The translations under genes were made by a program, and so were the position numbers. Of a DNA stretch of 58,529 bases, positions 26,705-35,619 are shown piece by piece. Position 1 is the stretch's first letter; each line of letters starts with the position of its first letter. The notes under the pieces were generated by a model. That model had not been told where the DNA came from. It saw nothing but the letters and a program-made list of their open reading frames with translations, and did not search any database. This stretch comes from Halanaerobium kushneri (GTDB taxonomy: Bacteria; Bacillota; Halanaerobiia; Halanaerobiales; Halanaerobiaceae), in assembly GCF_900156285.1 (NCBI RefSeq), contig NZ_FTNC01000009.1, positions 1 through 58,529 of the forward strand, in the 5' to 3' direction.

Positions 26705-28537
26705 ATGTGCGGAATTGTTGGTTATATTGGTGAAAAAAAGGCAGCTCCGATACTGCTTTCTGGACTGAAAAAGCTTGAATATAGAGGTTATGATTCAGCT
26801 GGGATTGCTGTTCAGGAACAAGAAGCTGTTAAAATTGTTAAAAAAGAAGGTAAATTAGATAAATTAAGATCAAGTGCAGAAAAAGAAATTTTTACTGGGG
26901 GAACCGGAATCGGCCATACCAGATGGGCTACCCATGGTAAACCATCTGATTTAAATTCACATCCTCATACAGATTCTTTTTCGAAGATTGTAATTGTGCA
27001 TAATGGAATTATTGAGAATTTTAGGGAGTTAAAAGAAGAATTACTCCAAAAAGGCCATCAATTTAAATCTGAGACCGATACAGAAGTAGCTGCCCATTTG
27101 ATTGCCAGCTACTATGAGCAGACCAATTTAAAGGAAGCTGTGATTAAAGCAGTTAAAAAGCTGGAGGGTTCTTTTGCCCTGGCAGTGATGTCCTATACAG
27201 AAAAAGATAGAATTATTGCTGTGCGAAAAGATAGTCCTTTAATTGTTGGTTTGGGCGAAAATGAAAACTTTCTGGCTTCCGATATTCCCGCTTATCTTGA
27301 ACATACAGATGATTTTTATATTCTGGAAGACGGAGAAATTGCTGATATTAGAAAAGATAAGGTCAGTATTTACTCTTTTAACGGTGAGGTAATTACTGAT
27401 AAAAATAAGACTAAAATTGACTGGGATGCAGAGATGGCTGAGAAACAGGGATATGAACATTTTATGCTCAAAGAAATTCATGAACAGCCTGAATCATTAA
27501 AAAGGTTGCTGGAAGATAATTTAAAAGATGGAAAAATTGATTTAACTAAAAGCGGCCTGGAATCCGATTGGCTGAATAATTATGACAAAATTCATGTTGT
27601 AGCCTGTGGAACTGCCTATCACTCGGGAGCACTGGCCAAGTATTTACTTGAGGATAAACTTCGAATTCCGGTTGAAGTTGAAGTGGCAAGTGAGTATCGT
27701 TATCGTAATCCAATCATTAATGACCGGACTTTAATGATTGTAGTTAGCCAGTCAGGAGAAACTGCTGACACCCTGGCAGCTTTAAGATTAGCAAAAAAAG
27801 AAGGGGCAAGGGTGCTTGCTCTAACTAATTCTCGTGACAGCAGCATTGCCCGGGAATCAGATATGGTAATTTATTTAAAAGCCGGGCCAGAAATAGCAGT
27901 TGCTTCTACAAAGGCTTATACAAACATGGTAGCAGCCTTTTATATTCTACTAATTGATGGAATGAGGCAGCGTCAGGAGATTGCAGAAGAAACGGAAAAG
28001 AAATATACTTCTGATTTGATTAAATTACCTGAGATGATCAGACAGTTGAGTGAACAGTCAAAAGAAAAAATTAAGCAGATTGCTGATAAATATGCTCAAA
28101 AAGAAAATATCTTTTTTATTGGACGTAACACAGATTATACACTTGCCCTTGAGGGAGCTTTAAAATTAAAGGAAATCTCTTACATTCATGCAGAGGCCTA
28201 TCCAGCTGGTGAATTAAAACATGGAACACTGGCTCTAATAGAAGATGATGTACCGGTTGTTGCTCTGGGCAGTAGAGCTGATATTTTCCCAAAACTGTTT
28301 AGTAATTTAAAGGAAGTTAAAGCCCGCGGAGCTGAAACCCTCTTAATTACTGAAGAGGATCAGGAGTTTGAAGCTGATAGTGTTGATCATTTAATCGAAC
28401 TGCCATTATTGAATAAGGATTTTGCTGGTTTGCTGGCGATCATTCCACTCCAATTGCTTGCCTATTATACTGCTCTAAATTGTGGGGAAGATATTGATCA
28501 GCCACGAAATCTGGCAAAAAGTGTTACTGTAGAATAA
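26705..28537 (+). CDS. glmS: Glutamine--fructose-6-phosphate aminotransferase (isomerizing)
   Basis: The 610-residue enzyme makes glucosamine-6-P from fructose-6-P and glutamine. Cys2 of MCGIVGYIG is the glutaminase nucleophile after Met removal; GIGHTRWATHG and HNGIIENF belong to that domain. Two SIS domains follow (VSQSGETADT; GRNTDYTLALEGALKLKEISY) and the C-terminus ends LAKSVTVE as in the family. The ribozyme upstream gives feedback control. Confidence 0.97.
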   Translation: MCGIVGYIGEKKAAPILLSGLKKLEYRGYDSAGIAVQEQEAVKIVKKEGKLDKLRSSAEKEIFTGGTGIGHTRWATHGKPSDLNSHPHTDSFSKIVIVHNGIIENFRELKEELLQKGHQFKSETDTEVAAHLIASYYEQTNLKEAVIKAVKKLEGSFALAVMSYTEKDRIIAVRKDSPLIVGLGENENFLASDIPAYLEHTDDFYILEDGEIADIRKDKVSIYSFNGEVITDKNKTKIDWDAEMAEKQGYEHFMLKEIHEQPESLKRLLEDNLKDGKIDLTKSGLESDWLNNYDKIHVVACGTAYHSGALAKYLLEDKLRIPVEVEVASEYRYRNPIINDRTLMIVVSQSGETADTLAALRLAKKEGARVLALTNSRDSSIARESDMVIYLKAGPEIAVASTKAYTNMVAAFYILLIDGMRQRQEIAEETEKKYTSDLIKLPEMIRQLSEQSKEKIKQIADKYAQKENIFFIGRNTDYTLALEGALKLKEISYIHAEAYPAGELKHGTLALIEDDVPVVALGSRADIFPKLFSNLKEVKARGAETLLITEEDQEFEADSVDHLIELPLLNKDFAGLLAIIPLQLLAYYTALNCGEDIDQPRNLAKSVTVE

Positions 28538-28585
28538 AAGATTATTTTTTGAAGTTTATATTATAATATGACAAAAACAGACATC

Positions 28586-28616
28586 AAACCGGGCCTATAA
28601 ATAGGTCCGGTTTTTT
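28586..28616 (+). terminator. Rho-independent terminator after glmS
   Basis: AAACCGG-G-CCTAT and ATAGG-T-CCGGTTT form a near-perfect stem with an AA-type short loop, followed by T. Confidence 0.9.
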
Positions 28617-28689
28617 GCATTTAGCGCATAATTTTAATATAATTAAAGTACAATGATTAAGAATAATTTGGTTTGAAGAAAGGAAATAT

Positions 28690-29070
28690 ATGATTTTAGG
28701 AACCGGTATTGATATAGTAAAAAATAAGCGAATTAAAAGCTTAATAGAAAAATATGAAGATCGATTTTTAAAAAAAATATATACTGAGGCTGAAATTGAA
28801 TACTGTCAGCAGAAAATTAATTCAGCAGCATCTTTTGCAGCACGTTTTGCTGCCAAAGAAGCAGTTTTAAAAGCGCTGGGAACAGGAATGAGAAAAAATA
28901 GCTGGCAGGACATTGAAGTTTTGAATGATGAATTAGGAAAACCTGAAGTCAAATTATCCGGCTCTACAAAATTCAGAGCTAAGGAACTTAATGTAAGCTC
29001 AATCTTTATTTCTATTTCGCACGAAAAAGACTTCAGTGTTGCTCAGGTTATTATGGAAGGAGCAGATTAA
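28690..29070 (+). CDS. acpS: Holo-[acyl-carrier-protein] synthase
   Basis: The 126-residue AcpS transfers 4'-phosphopantetheine to ACP. The GTGIDIVKNKRI motif near the start (Mg-binding Asp) and FAARFAAKEAVLKALGTG (Glu/Lys) are intact. The ATG sits 8 nt after AAGGAAA. It is directly followed by nnr with no gap, a common pairing. Confidence 0.95.
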   Translation: MILGTGIDIVKNKRIKSLIEKYEDRFLKKIYTEAEIEYCQQKINSAASFAARFAAKEAVLKALGTGMRKNSWQDIEVLNDELGKPEVKLSGSTKFRAKELNVSSIFISISHEKDFSVAQVIMEGAD

Positions 29071-30633
29071 ATGGAAGTTTTAACTCCCCAGATGATGGCA
29101 AAATGTGACCGTGAAACTATTGATTCAGGTTATCCGGAAATCTTATTGATGGAAGCAGCTGCTTATGGAGTTGCCAGAATAGCAGTTGAAATTTTAAAAA
29201 AAGAATTTGAATTTAAAGCTAAAGCAGAACTTAAGTTAACTTTTTTAGTAGGTAAAGGTAATAATGGTGGTGATGGACTGGCTGCTGCAAGAATATTAAA
29301 AAATTGGGGCTATCAGCCAGAAATTATTTTCAGTACAGAAGCTGAAAAATTAAAGGGAGTTAACAGCAAAAATTATGAACTGGCCAGTTTAAACCAGGTT
29401 AAATATTATCATTTTAGTGATTTAAAAGAGGCTCAATTTTTAAGTAAAATAGAAAATAGTGATTTGATTATTGATGCACTTCTGGGAACTGGAATTAAAG
29501 GGGAACTAAGAGGTAATATTAAGAATATAATTAATCTAATTAATCAGAAACGACAGTCAAAACCATTAACCCTTGCTGTGGATATACCATCAGGTGTGAT
29601 AGGTGAAAATGGAAGAATAGCTGGTGAAGCTTTAAATGCTGATTATACTGTAACAATGGCTGCCTACAAGAGAGGACTGCTATTATATCCCGGAAGAGAT
29701 TATTGTGGTCAGATTAAGGTAGTTAGTATTGGAATTCAGCCGGAAACTATTGAAAAAAATAGTGACTCTCTTAAAGCTTTTAAGCAGCAGGAAGCAGTTA
29801 GATTAAAACCTGATCGAATAAATAACGGGCATAAGGGTAGTTTCGGAAAAGTGGCTGTTCTCGCGGGTTCTAGAGGGATGACCGGAGCTCCACTTTTAAG
29901 TACAAAGGCAGCCCTGAGAAGTGGTTCAGGCTTAGTCTACCTTTTAACTGCAGAAGAAATTGAAGCCCAGACTTCAGTTCAGTTAGAAGAGGTTGTTGGA
30001 ATTCCACTTGTTTCAAAAAAGGGAATGGTTAGTGCTAACTCATTTCCTCAAATTCTTCAATTTTCAAAAAAAGTAGATTTGCTTGCTGCTGGTCCGGGAC
30101 TGGGAAGAAGTTCTGAAATATCTGATTTAATGGAAAAAATTTTAAAAGAATTAGAACTGCCTCTGATTCTGGATGCCGATGCAATTAATGCAATTAAAAA
30201 TCTAGAACTGTTAAAAAAATATAAAGGGGAACTTATTTTAACTCCTCACCCTGGTGAAATGTCTGCATTGACAGGGATTAGTATTGAGGAGATCAATAAT
30301 AATAGAATAGAGGTTGCCCGAGATTTCGCAGAAGAGCATGGAGTTAACCTAATTTTAAAAGGAGCTGCAACAATAACGGCTGCTCCTGATGGTAGAGCTT
30401 ATATTAATACGAGTGGCTGTAATGGCATGGCTACAGCAGGCAGTGGTGATGTTTTAACAGGTATAGTTTCTGCTCTCAAAGCACAGAAAATGAGCTGCTT
30501 TGAAGCTGCAGCACTGGCTGTTTATCTGCACGGTAGAGCTGGAGAAATTGCAGCAGCTAAAACTAGTAATTATGCTTTAATTGCTTCGGATATTATTGAT
30601 AATCTGCCACAGGTCTGGCAGAGCTTAGAATAA
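29071..30633 (+). CDS. nnr: Bifunctional NAD(P)H-hydrate epimerase/dehydratase
   Basis: The 520-residue fusion repairs damaged NAD(P)H. The N-terminal epimerase half (YjeF_N) has VGKGNNGGDGLAAARIL near residues 65-81. The C-terminal ADP-dependent dehydratase half (carbohydrate-kinase fold) has LTPHPGEMSALTG and GMATAGSGDVLTGIVSAL near the end. Length matches the fused form. It begins right after acpS. Confidence 0.95.
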   Translation: MEVLTPQMMAKCDRETIDSGYPEILLMEAAAYGVARIAVEILKKEFEFKAKAELKLTFLVGKGNNGGDGLAAARILKNWGYQPEIIFSTEAEKLKGVNSKNYELASLNQVKYYHFSDLKEAQFLSKIENSDLIIDALLGTGIKGELRGNIKNIINLINQKRQSKPLTLAVDIPSGVIGENGRIAGEALNADYTVTMAAYKRGLLLYPGRDYCGQIKVVSIGIQPETIEKNSDSLKAFKQQEAVRLKPDRINNGHKGSFGKVAVLAGSRGMTGAPLLSTKAALRSGSGLVYLLTAEEIEAQTSVQLEEVVGIPLVSKKGMVSANSFPQILQFSKKVDLLAAGPGLGRSSEISDLMEKILKELELPLILDADAINAIKNLELLKKYKGELILTPHPGEMSALTGISIEEINNNRIEVARDFAEEHGVNLILKGAATITAAPDGRAYINTSGCNGMATAGSGDVLTGIVSALKAQKMSCFEAAALAVYLHGRAGEIAAAKTSNYALIASDIIDNLPQVWQSLE

Positions 30634-30695
30634 AAGTTTTTTAAAAATATGTTTAGTATTTGTTTTTAAAATAAAATATTGTAGAGGAGTAGAAA

Positions 30696-31238
30696 ATGAT
30701 ATTATCAGACAAAACAATAAAAAAAATGTTAGGCAAACAAGAATTAATTATAGATCCTATTGATGAAATGCAAATCCAACCAGCTTCAGTCGATATGAGG
30801 CTGGGAGATGACTTTTTAAAAGTAGATGAGAATTCTTTACCACTGATGACATTAAATGATCAGGTTAATTACGAAGAAGTGCGGGGTTCAGAAATTATTA
30901 TCCCCCCACATTCTTTTTTACTGGCCACAACAAAAGAATACATCAAATTACCTGATAATTTGACAGCCTTTGTTGAAGGCAGAAGCTCAATTGGTAGAAT
31001 GGGTCTTTTTATTCAAAATGCGGGTTGGGTTGACCCCGGTTTTGAAGGTCAGATAACTCTGGAACTTTATAATGCAAATCGTCTACCAATTAAACTGGAA
31101 TCAGACCGCAGAATCTGTCAGCTTGTATTTGCCTCAATGGATAATGAAGCTGATAATCCTTATCGCGGTAAATATCAGGGACAAAAAAACACAGTAGGAA
31201 CCAGAGTTTTTAAAGATCCAGAAAATAAAAAAAGATAA
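30696..31238 (+). CDS. dcd: dCTP deaminase
   Basis: The 180-residue product is in the trimeric dUTPase/Dcd superfamily. Family motifs include MQIQPASVDMRLGDDFL, FVEGRSSIGRMGLFI and the catalytic-site stretch GWVDPGFEGQITLELYN (Glu). It deaminates dCTP toward dUTP or dUMP; the sequence alone does not settle mono- versus bifunctional. The GAGGAG site precedes the ATG. Confidence 0.93.
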   Translation: MILSDKTIKKMLGKQELIIDPIDEMQIQPASVDMRLGDDFLKVDENSLPLMTLNDQVNYEEVRGSEIIIPPHSFLLATTKEYIKLPDNLTAFVEGRSSIGRMGLFIQNAGWVDPGFEGQITLELYNANRLPIKLESDRRICQLVFASMDNEADNPYRGKYQGQKNTVGTRVFKDPENKKR

Positions 31239-31254
31239 ACCTGGAGGTGTAGTT

Positions 31255-33504
31255 ATGGTAACTTTGGTAATTTCGGAAATAGATAAGAGAATTGGCCCCG
31301 GAGATATTGTTGGTGCTTTTATCAATGAAGCCGGGACTGCAAGTGATGATATAGGTAAGATTAATATAGATAAAAATAAAAAACAGGCTGAAGTAGAGGT
31401 TAATTGGGAATCAGCACCTCAAATTATTAGAGCAATGGACAACAATCAAATTGGGGGAGTTAAAGTTCAGGTAAGTGCTAAAAACCCAGATGATTTGATT
31501 GATAAGGAGATAATAAATTATTATAATCGGTTTCACGAATTAGTTGATTTAGAAAGACAGGAAGAGATAGATAGACATAAGCTGGAAATAAAATATTTAT
31601 CAGCAAGAGAGCGGCAGGCTAAGGGACGTGCTTTATTAGAACTGCATGGAAAAGATAATGGAACCACTTTTGGTCATCGGCCTCTGGTTAAATTCACTTC
31701 TAAATATAAAGGTGAAAAACTGGCAGAAACTCAAATTACTCCCGGTGATCTAGTAATGATTAGTTTGGACAAACCTCTGCATCCTGATAACCCAACTGGA
31801 ACAGTGGTAGAAAAAACTTCTTATTCAATCACAGTTGCTTTCGAGAGTCATCCTCCTGAATTTATCTATAATAAAGGGGTAAGGCTTGATTTGTTTGTTA
31901 ATGATACAACTTTTCAGAGAATGTTTACTGCTCTTGATAAGATTAAAAATCCAGAGAATCAGCTGCAGGAGAAAAAAAGAGATATTTTACTTGAAAGAAA
32001 AAAGGCGGAGTCTGCTGCTAAAGTAGAGTTAGAGCTGGAACATCTCAATCAGTCGCAAAAAGCTGCGGTCGAGAATGCTCTTGCAGCAGAAGATATATAT
32101 TTAATTCAGGGACCACCGGGAACCGGGAAAACAGTAACAGCAGTTGAGTTAATTGCCAGAGCAGTTGATTATGGTAATAAAGTGCTGGCTGCTGCAGAAT
32201 CTAATACAGCAGTTGATAATCTACTTGAGCTACTGGCTGAAAAAGAGCTTAATGTAATTAGAATCGGACATCCAATCAGAGTTAATAAAAAATTAAGAGA
32301 GCATACTCTTGATGAAGTAGTTATGGAACATCCTGACTATCTCGAAGCCGAAAAATTGCGAGATGAGGTTTCAGATTTAATCAATCGACAGGAATCTTAT
32401 ATTTATCCAGGTGGTAAATATCGAAGAGGCTTATCTGACCAGGAGATAAAAAATTATGCGGAAAAGGATTTAGAACATCATGTTAGAGGAATTAGTCCAG
32501 AAGTTATAGGTGAAATGGCAAACTGGCTGGAACTACAGGAAAAAATCGATAGCTATTTTAGACAAATAGAACAGCTTGAAAATAAAGCTGTAGAAGAACT
32601 GCTGGATCAGGCTGATGTTATTTGTACTACCAACATTACAGCGGGTTCTGAACTGCTTGAAAATAGAGATTTTGATTTAAGTGTAATTGATGAAGCTACT
32701 CAGGCTACACAGCCAGCAGCATTAATTCCTTATTTAAAAGCTGAGAAAACAATTTTAATTGGTGATCATAAACAGCTGCCTCCTACAGTAGTAAATCAGG
32801 AAGCTGTCAGAAAGGGCTTGAGTGTTTCTCTTTTTGAAAAACTGATTGAAATTTATCCGGACCAACTGAGTTCTATGCTGGAAACTCAGTACCGGATGAA
32901 CAGAGAAATTATGGGTTTTTCAAGTATTTATTTTTATAATAATAGTTTAAAAGCTGCTGATTCTGTAGCCGGACGAAAATTAAGCGATCTGGGTGTTAAA
33001 ATTGATGAAGATCAGTGTTTTACAGAAAAATCTCTTAAGACAGAGTATCCAATGGTTTTTTTAGATACTAAAGAAATGAAAGCAAATGAGAGATCATTTG
33101 AGGGCTCAAATTCTTATGATAATCCTGTTGAATCAGAAATTGTACTTGATATACTTGATCGTGCCCTTAAATCTTCTCTTTCGGAAACGGATATAGCAGT
33201 GATTGCTGCTTATAAAGATCAGGTTGATTTAATCAATCAGCATAATAGTTTTAAAAATGTTGAGATTGATACAGTAGATGCATTTCAGGGTAGAGAAAAA
33301 GAAATGATAGTTTTTTCTGCTGTTCGAAGCAATCAGGAAAATAATATAGGTTTTTTAAGAGATCTACGCCGCCTGAATGTTGCCCTAACTCGGGCCAAAA
33401 GAAAAATGATATTTATTGGTGACAGCAGTACTATTTGTGAGTATGATGCATATGCAAAACTCCTTAAATATATCAAAAAAAGTGGACTTTATTATAAGCT
33501 TTAA
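31255..33504 (+). CDS. UPF1-like SF1 helicase with N-terminal DbpA RNA-binding domain
   Basis: The 749-residue protein opens with an approximately 80-residue DbpA-type RNA-binding domain (IGPGDIVGAFINEAGTASDDIGKI, residues 13-36), a feature of DEAD-box helicases. An SF1B helicase core follows: Walker A GPPGTGKT at about 286-293, DEAT at about 479-482, GDHKQLPPTV, ETQYRMN, TVDAFQGREKEM and NVALTRAKRKM. A charged stretch lies about 235-265. The core resembles IGHMBP2/UPF1. Substrate (RNA, DNA or hybrid) is not known. Confidence 0.88.
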   Translation: MVTLVISEIDKRIGPGDIVGAFINEAGTASDDIGKINIDKNKKQAEVEVNWESAPQIIRAMDNNQIGGVKVQVSAKNPDDLIDKEIINYYNRFHELVDLERQEEIDRHKLEIKYLSARERQAKGRALLELHGKDNGTTFGHRPLVKFTSKYKGEKLAETQITPGDLVMISLDKPLHPDNPTGTVVEKTSYSITVAFESHPPEFIYNKGVRLDLFVNDTTFQRMFTALDKIKNPENQLQEKKRDILLERKKAESAAKVELELEHLNQSQKAAVENALAAEDIYLIQGPPGTGKTVTAVELIARAVDYGNKVLAAAESNTAVDNLLELLAEKELNVIRIGHPIRVNKKLREHTLDEVVMEHPDYLEAEKLRDEVSDLINRQESYIYPGGKYRRGLSDQEIKNYAEKDLEHHVRGISPEVIGEMANWLELQEKIDSYFRQIEQLENKAVEELLDQADVICTTNITAGSELLENRDFDLSVIDEATQATQPAALIPYLKAEKTILIGDHKQLPPTVVNQEAVRKGLSVSLFEKLIEIYPDQLSSMLETQYRMNREIMGFSSIYFYNNSLKAADSVAGRKLSDLGVKIDEDQCFTEKSLKTEYPMVFLDTKEMKANERSFEGSNSYDNPVESEIVLDILDRALKSSLSETDIAVIAAYKDQVDLINQHNSFKNVEIDTVDAFQGREKEMIVFSAVRSNQENNIGFLRDLRRLNVALTRAKRKMIFIGDSSTICEYDAYAKLLKYIKKSGLYYKL

Positions 33505-33505
33505 C

Positions 33506-33604
33506 TACTGATTTATAGACCTGATAGCTTATATCCATAATTTATAAATAAATGGATAGCTTTACAGGTCTATAAAATTTAAACTCGATCCAGTTATATC
33601 AGTA
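33506..33604. repeat. Nested palindromic hairpin after the helicase gene
   Basis: TACTGAT/ATCAGTA (33506-33512, 33598-33604) encloses a 12-bp perfect pair TTTATAGACCTG/CAGGTCTATAAA (33512-33523, 33565-33576), which encloses TATCCAT/ATGGATA (33532-33538, 33552-33558). There is no T run, so it is not a standard terminator. It starts 2 nt after the helicase stop. Confidence 0.6.
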
Positions 33605-33623
33605 ATCCGGACTGATTTTTTGA

Positions 33624-33652
33624 TTGACAGAATTTGATTTTTGAGGTATAAT
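33624..33652 (+). promoter_or_regulatory. Perfect-consensus sigma-A promoter for the 48-residue gene
   Basis: TTGACA (33624-33629), a 17-nt spacer and TATAAT (33647-33652) are exact consensus. The predicted transcript starts near 33659. Confidence 0.88.
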
Positions 33653-33702
33653 TACATTATCTAAAGTGTTTTAAAATCATTTTATAATGAGGTGGTTAAA
33701 CA

Positions 33703-33849
33703 GTGGAGAGGCTGCGCCGCAAAAGAAATTTTAGTAAGACAGAAAAAGAAGAAATTGCCAGAGAGATGGTAAAGGGCTATGAAAAAATGGCTGCAGTAAA
33801 TGATGATCTTATTCGAAATGTTTCTCTACTTAAGGATGGGGCTAATTAG
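33703..33849 (+). CDS. 48-residue antitoxin-like protein (toxin-binding part only)
   Basis: The ORF starts at GTG, 7 nt after GAGGTGG, and gives MERLRRKRNFSKTEKEEIA then REMVKGYEKMAAVNDDL. The latter strongly resembles the C-terminal part of the next gene's antitoxin ([19 protein letters not shown]), but the ribbon-helix-helix DNA-binding part is absent. It has its own perfect promoter and a terminator that overlaps its stop codon. It may be a remnant, or a free toxin-neutralising peptide; the function is inferred. Confidence 0.75.
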   Translation: MERLRRKRNFSKTEKEEIAREMVKGYEKMAAVNDDLIRNVSLLKDGAN

Positions 33850-33862
33850 TCTCATCTTTTTT
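33837..33862 (+). terminator. Terminator of the 48-residue gene
   Basis: GATGGGGCT and AGTCTCATC pair (two G-U pairs) around an AATT loop and are followed by seven or more T. The stem includes the TAG stop of the small gene. Confidence 0.8.
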
Positions 33863-33894
33863 TCTTAATTTTCATTAAAAATTAAGCCCTTTGA

Positions 33895-33922
33895 TTGATA
33901 ATTATTTTCCGAATGATATAAT
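33895..33922 (+). promoter_or_regulatory. Promoter of the mazEF-type operon
   Basis: TTGATA (33895-33900) and TATAAT (33917-33922) are separated by 16 nt, about 35 nt before the antitoxin start. Confidence 0.65.
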
Positions 33923-33955
33923 AGAGACAGCTTAAAAACAGTGGAGGTGGGTCAG

Positions 33956-34252
33956 TTGTCCGAGAGCAGAAAGCTAAATATTGAACTTCCAGTCTATCTG
34001 GTAGAAGAAATTGAGCGTTATTGTAAAATTAATAACCAGCAGCGAAATAGCTTTTTAAATCAGGCGGTTAAGTTTTATTTAAAAGAATTAAAAAAAGAAG
34101 AGGTTCGCAATCATCTTCGGGATGGGTATAAAAAAATGGCCGGTCTTAATCAGCAGTTAGCTGATGAAGGATTATCAAGTGAGTGTTATTCATATTTATG
34201 CTATGAACAGAGACTGGTGGAGTGTGAAAAAATTGAAAGTAAAAAGGGGTGA
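33956..34252 (+). CDS. MazE/EndoAI-like antitoxin, ribbon-helix-helix
   Basis: The 98-residue protein has an N-terminal RHH-type segment ([19 protein letters not shown], residues 5-23) for DNA binding and a C-terminal region [17 protein letters not shown] for binding the toxin. A GGAGGTGG site decides for the TTG at 33956. It overlaps the toxin gene by 20 nt. It likely represses its own promoter and neutralises the MazF-like toxin. Confidence 0.85.
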   Translation: MSESRKLNIELPVYLVEEIERYCKINNQQRNSFLNQAVKFYLKELKKEEVRNHLRDGYKKMAGLNQQLADEGLSSECYSYLCYEQRLVECEKIESKKG

Positions 34253-34583
34253 TGTTTTTTACGCAAACTTAAATCCAGTTGTTGGTTCTGAGCAGGGGGG
34301 AGTTCGGCCTGTATTAATCATTCAAAATGATATAGGTAATAAATACAGTCCAACAGTTATTGTTGCTGCAATTACTTCTCGGATTAATAAGGCTAAGTTA
34401 CCAACTCATGTCGAGATTCCAGCTGATTATACAAATCTAGATAAAGATTCGGTAATTCTCCTGGAGCAGATAAGAACTTTAGATAAAAAACGTCTGCAGA
34501 GACATATAGCTCATTTAGGAGAGGATGTAATAGAAGATGTTAACCAGTCTATAGAAATAAGTCTAGGTTTAATTGAATTATAA
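34233..34583 (+). CDS. mazF: MazF/EndoA-type mRNA endoribonuclease toxin
   Basis: The 116-residue product starts [15 protein letters not shown] from a TTG (a GTG at 34224 is too near the ribosome site). The MazF signatures are [38 protein letters not shown] and [13 protein letters not shown]. Members cleave single-stranded mRNA at short sequences. Overlap with the antitoxin gene fits a type II toxin-antitoxin pair; in many Firmicutes a single chromosomal copy exists next to alr. Confidence 0.93.
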   Translation: MKVKRGDVFYANLNPVVGSEQGGVRPVLIIQNDIGNKYSPTVIVAAITSRINKAKLPTHVEIPADYTNLDKDSVILLEQIRTLDKKRLQRHIAHLGEDVIEDVNQSIEISLGLIEL

Positions 34584-34589
34584 ATTATT

Positions 34590-34610
34590 CTTATCCTGGA
34601 TAAGTTTTTT
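34590..34610 (+). terminator. Terminator after the mazF-type gene
   Basis: CTTATC and GATAAG form a 6-bp stem with a CTG loop, followed by six T, 6 nt after the toxin stop. Confidence 0.75.
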
Positions 34611-34614
34611 CTTC

Positions 34615-34643
34615 TTGACAGTGTGAAAAAAATATCATATACT
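34615..34643 (+). promoter_or_regulatory. Sigma-A promoter of the hydrogenase locus
   Basis: TTGACA (34615-34620), a 17-nt spacer and TATACT (34638-34643) lie about 120 nt before the first DRTGG gene. The long leader has no clear terminator. The following genes to hydA are closely packed, so one long transcript is likely. Confidence 0.78.
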
Positions 34644-34763
34644 TTTGATGAGTAATTTTTTATTGATTAAAGTGAATTTTATCACTATAAGTCATTTGTG
34701 GGAATATTTTACAAATTGCAAAAATGGCAATAATGAGATATTATTTAACTATGGAGGTTAAAA

Positions 34764-35138
34764 ATGAAACTAAAAACTGTCAAGTCTCTTCTTAATACAG
34801 AAACTATCTTTGAAGCTTCTGATGAAAAAGATGAGTTAGAAGTTAAAAATGCCTGTGGTGCAGATTTGATGAGTGATGTACTGGCTTTTTCAAATGAAAA
34901 AACTCTTTTGCTTACTGGCTTGACTAATCCTCAGGTTGTTCGCACTGCTGAAATGATTGGGATTCAGGTGATTATTTTTGTTAGAGGCAAAGAGCCACAG
35001 ATAGAAACTATTTCTTTAGCCAATCAGTTAAATATATTTTTATATTCCACAGACAAGCCTTTATTTGAAGCCTGTGGTCTTTTGTATAAAAATGGGATTG
35101 GACCGGAAGAGATGAATTATATAGAAACCTTCAAATAA
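34764..35138 (+). CDS. DRTGG-domain protein (first copy)
   Basis: The 124-residue protein is a stand-alone DRTGG-type domain, with CGADLMSDVLAFSNEKTLLLTGLTNPQVVRTAEM as two blocks near residues 33-66 and IIFVRGKEP. DRTGG domains occur in phosphotransacetylases and CBS proteins and may bind small ligands. Stand-alone copies recur beside [FeFe] hydrogenase genes. It opens the hydrogenase locus. Confidence 0.82.
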   Translation: MKLKTVKSLLNTETIFEASDEKDELEVKNACGADLMSDVLAFSNEKTLLLTGLTNPQVVRTAEMIGIQVIIFVRGKEPQIETISLANQLNIFLYSTDKPLFEACGLLYKNGIGPEEMNYIETFK

Positions 35139-35155
35139 TTTGTTGGGAGTTGATT

Positions 35156-35590
35156 TTGTCTTTGCAAAAACAACAGATATTGAATAAAGAAATTGATAGT
35201 TTTGATTTTCAGAGTGGAGGAGAAGCTTCCAGTGATTTAAAAAATATTCTACGCAAACTGGGAGTTCCATCAAAAATAGTTCGTAAAACAGCAATAATTA
35301 CTTATGAACTGGAAATGAATGTTGTAATCCATTCTCTTGGGGGGGAAATTACAGCTTTGATTTCTGAAGATGAGCTTGAAATAAGGGTTGATGACAGTGG
35401 CCCGGGAATTGAAGATCTTGATAAAGCTTTTACAGCAGGTTTTTCTACAGCTAGTGATGAAATTCGGGAGATGGGTTTTGGAGCTGGAATGGGACTTGTT
35501 AATGTTAAACGATATGCAGATCAGATTGATGTTAAATCGTCAAAAGATGCTGGAACACATGTGAAAGTAATAATTAATTTAGCTAATTAG
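35156..35590 (+). CDS. Anti-sigma-factor-type ATP-binding protein (RsbW/SpoIIAB-like HATPase)
   Basis: The 144-residue protein has a GHKL ATPase fold: YELEMNVVIHS (N box), VDDSGPGIEDL (G1) and GFGAGMGLVNVKRYAD (G2). It lacks a His-phosphotransfer domain, so it is like the serine kinases that control sigma factors. TTG 35156 is preferred by spacing from GGGAG. Its place in the hydrogenase locus suggests a phosphorylation-based control step. Confidence 0.85.
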   Translation: MSLQKQQILNKEIDSFDFQSGGEASSDLKNILRKLGVPSKIVRKTAIITYELEMNVVIHSLGGEITALISEDELEIRVDDSGPGIEDLDKAFTAGFSTASDEIREMGFGAGMGLVNVKRYADQIDVKSSKDAGTHVKVIINLAN

Positions 35591-35619
35591 CATTAACTAA
35601 TCGCAGCAGGGGGTTAATA

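Noticed and set aside
34164..34232. Longer start of the mazF-type gene
   Set aside because: The extension overlaps the antitoxin gene by more than 80 nt, has no site, and MazF proteins begin close to the [10 protein letters not shown] motif.
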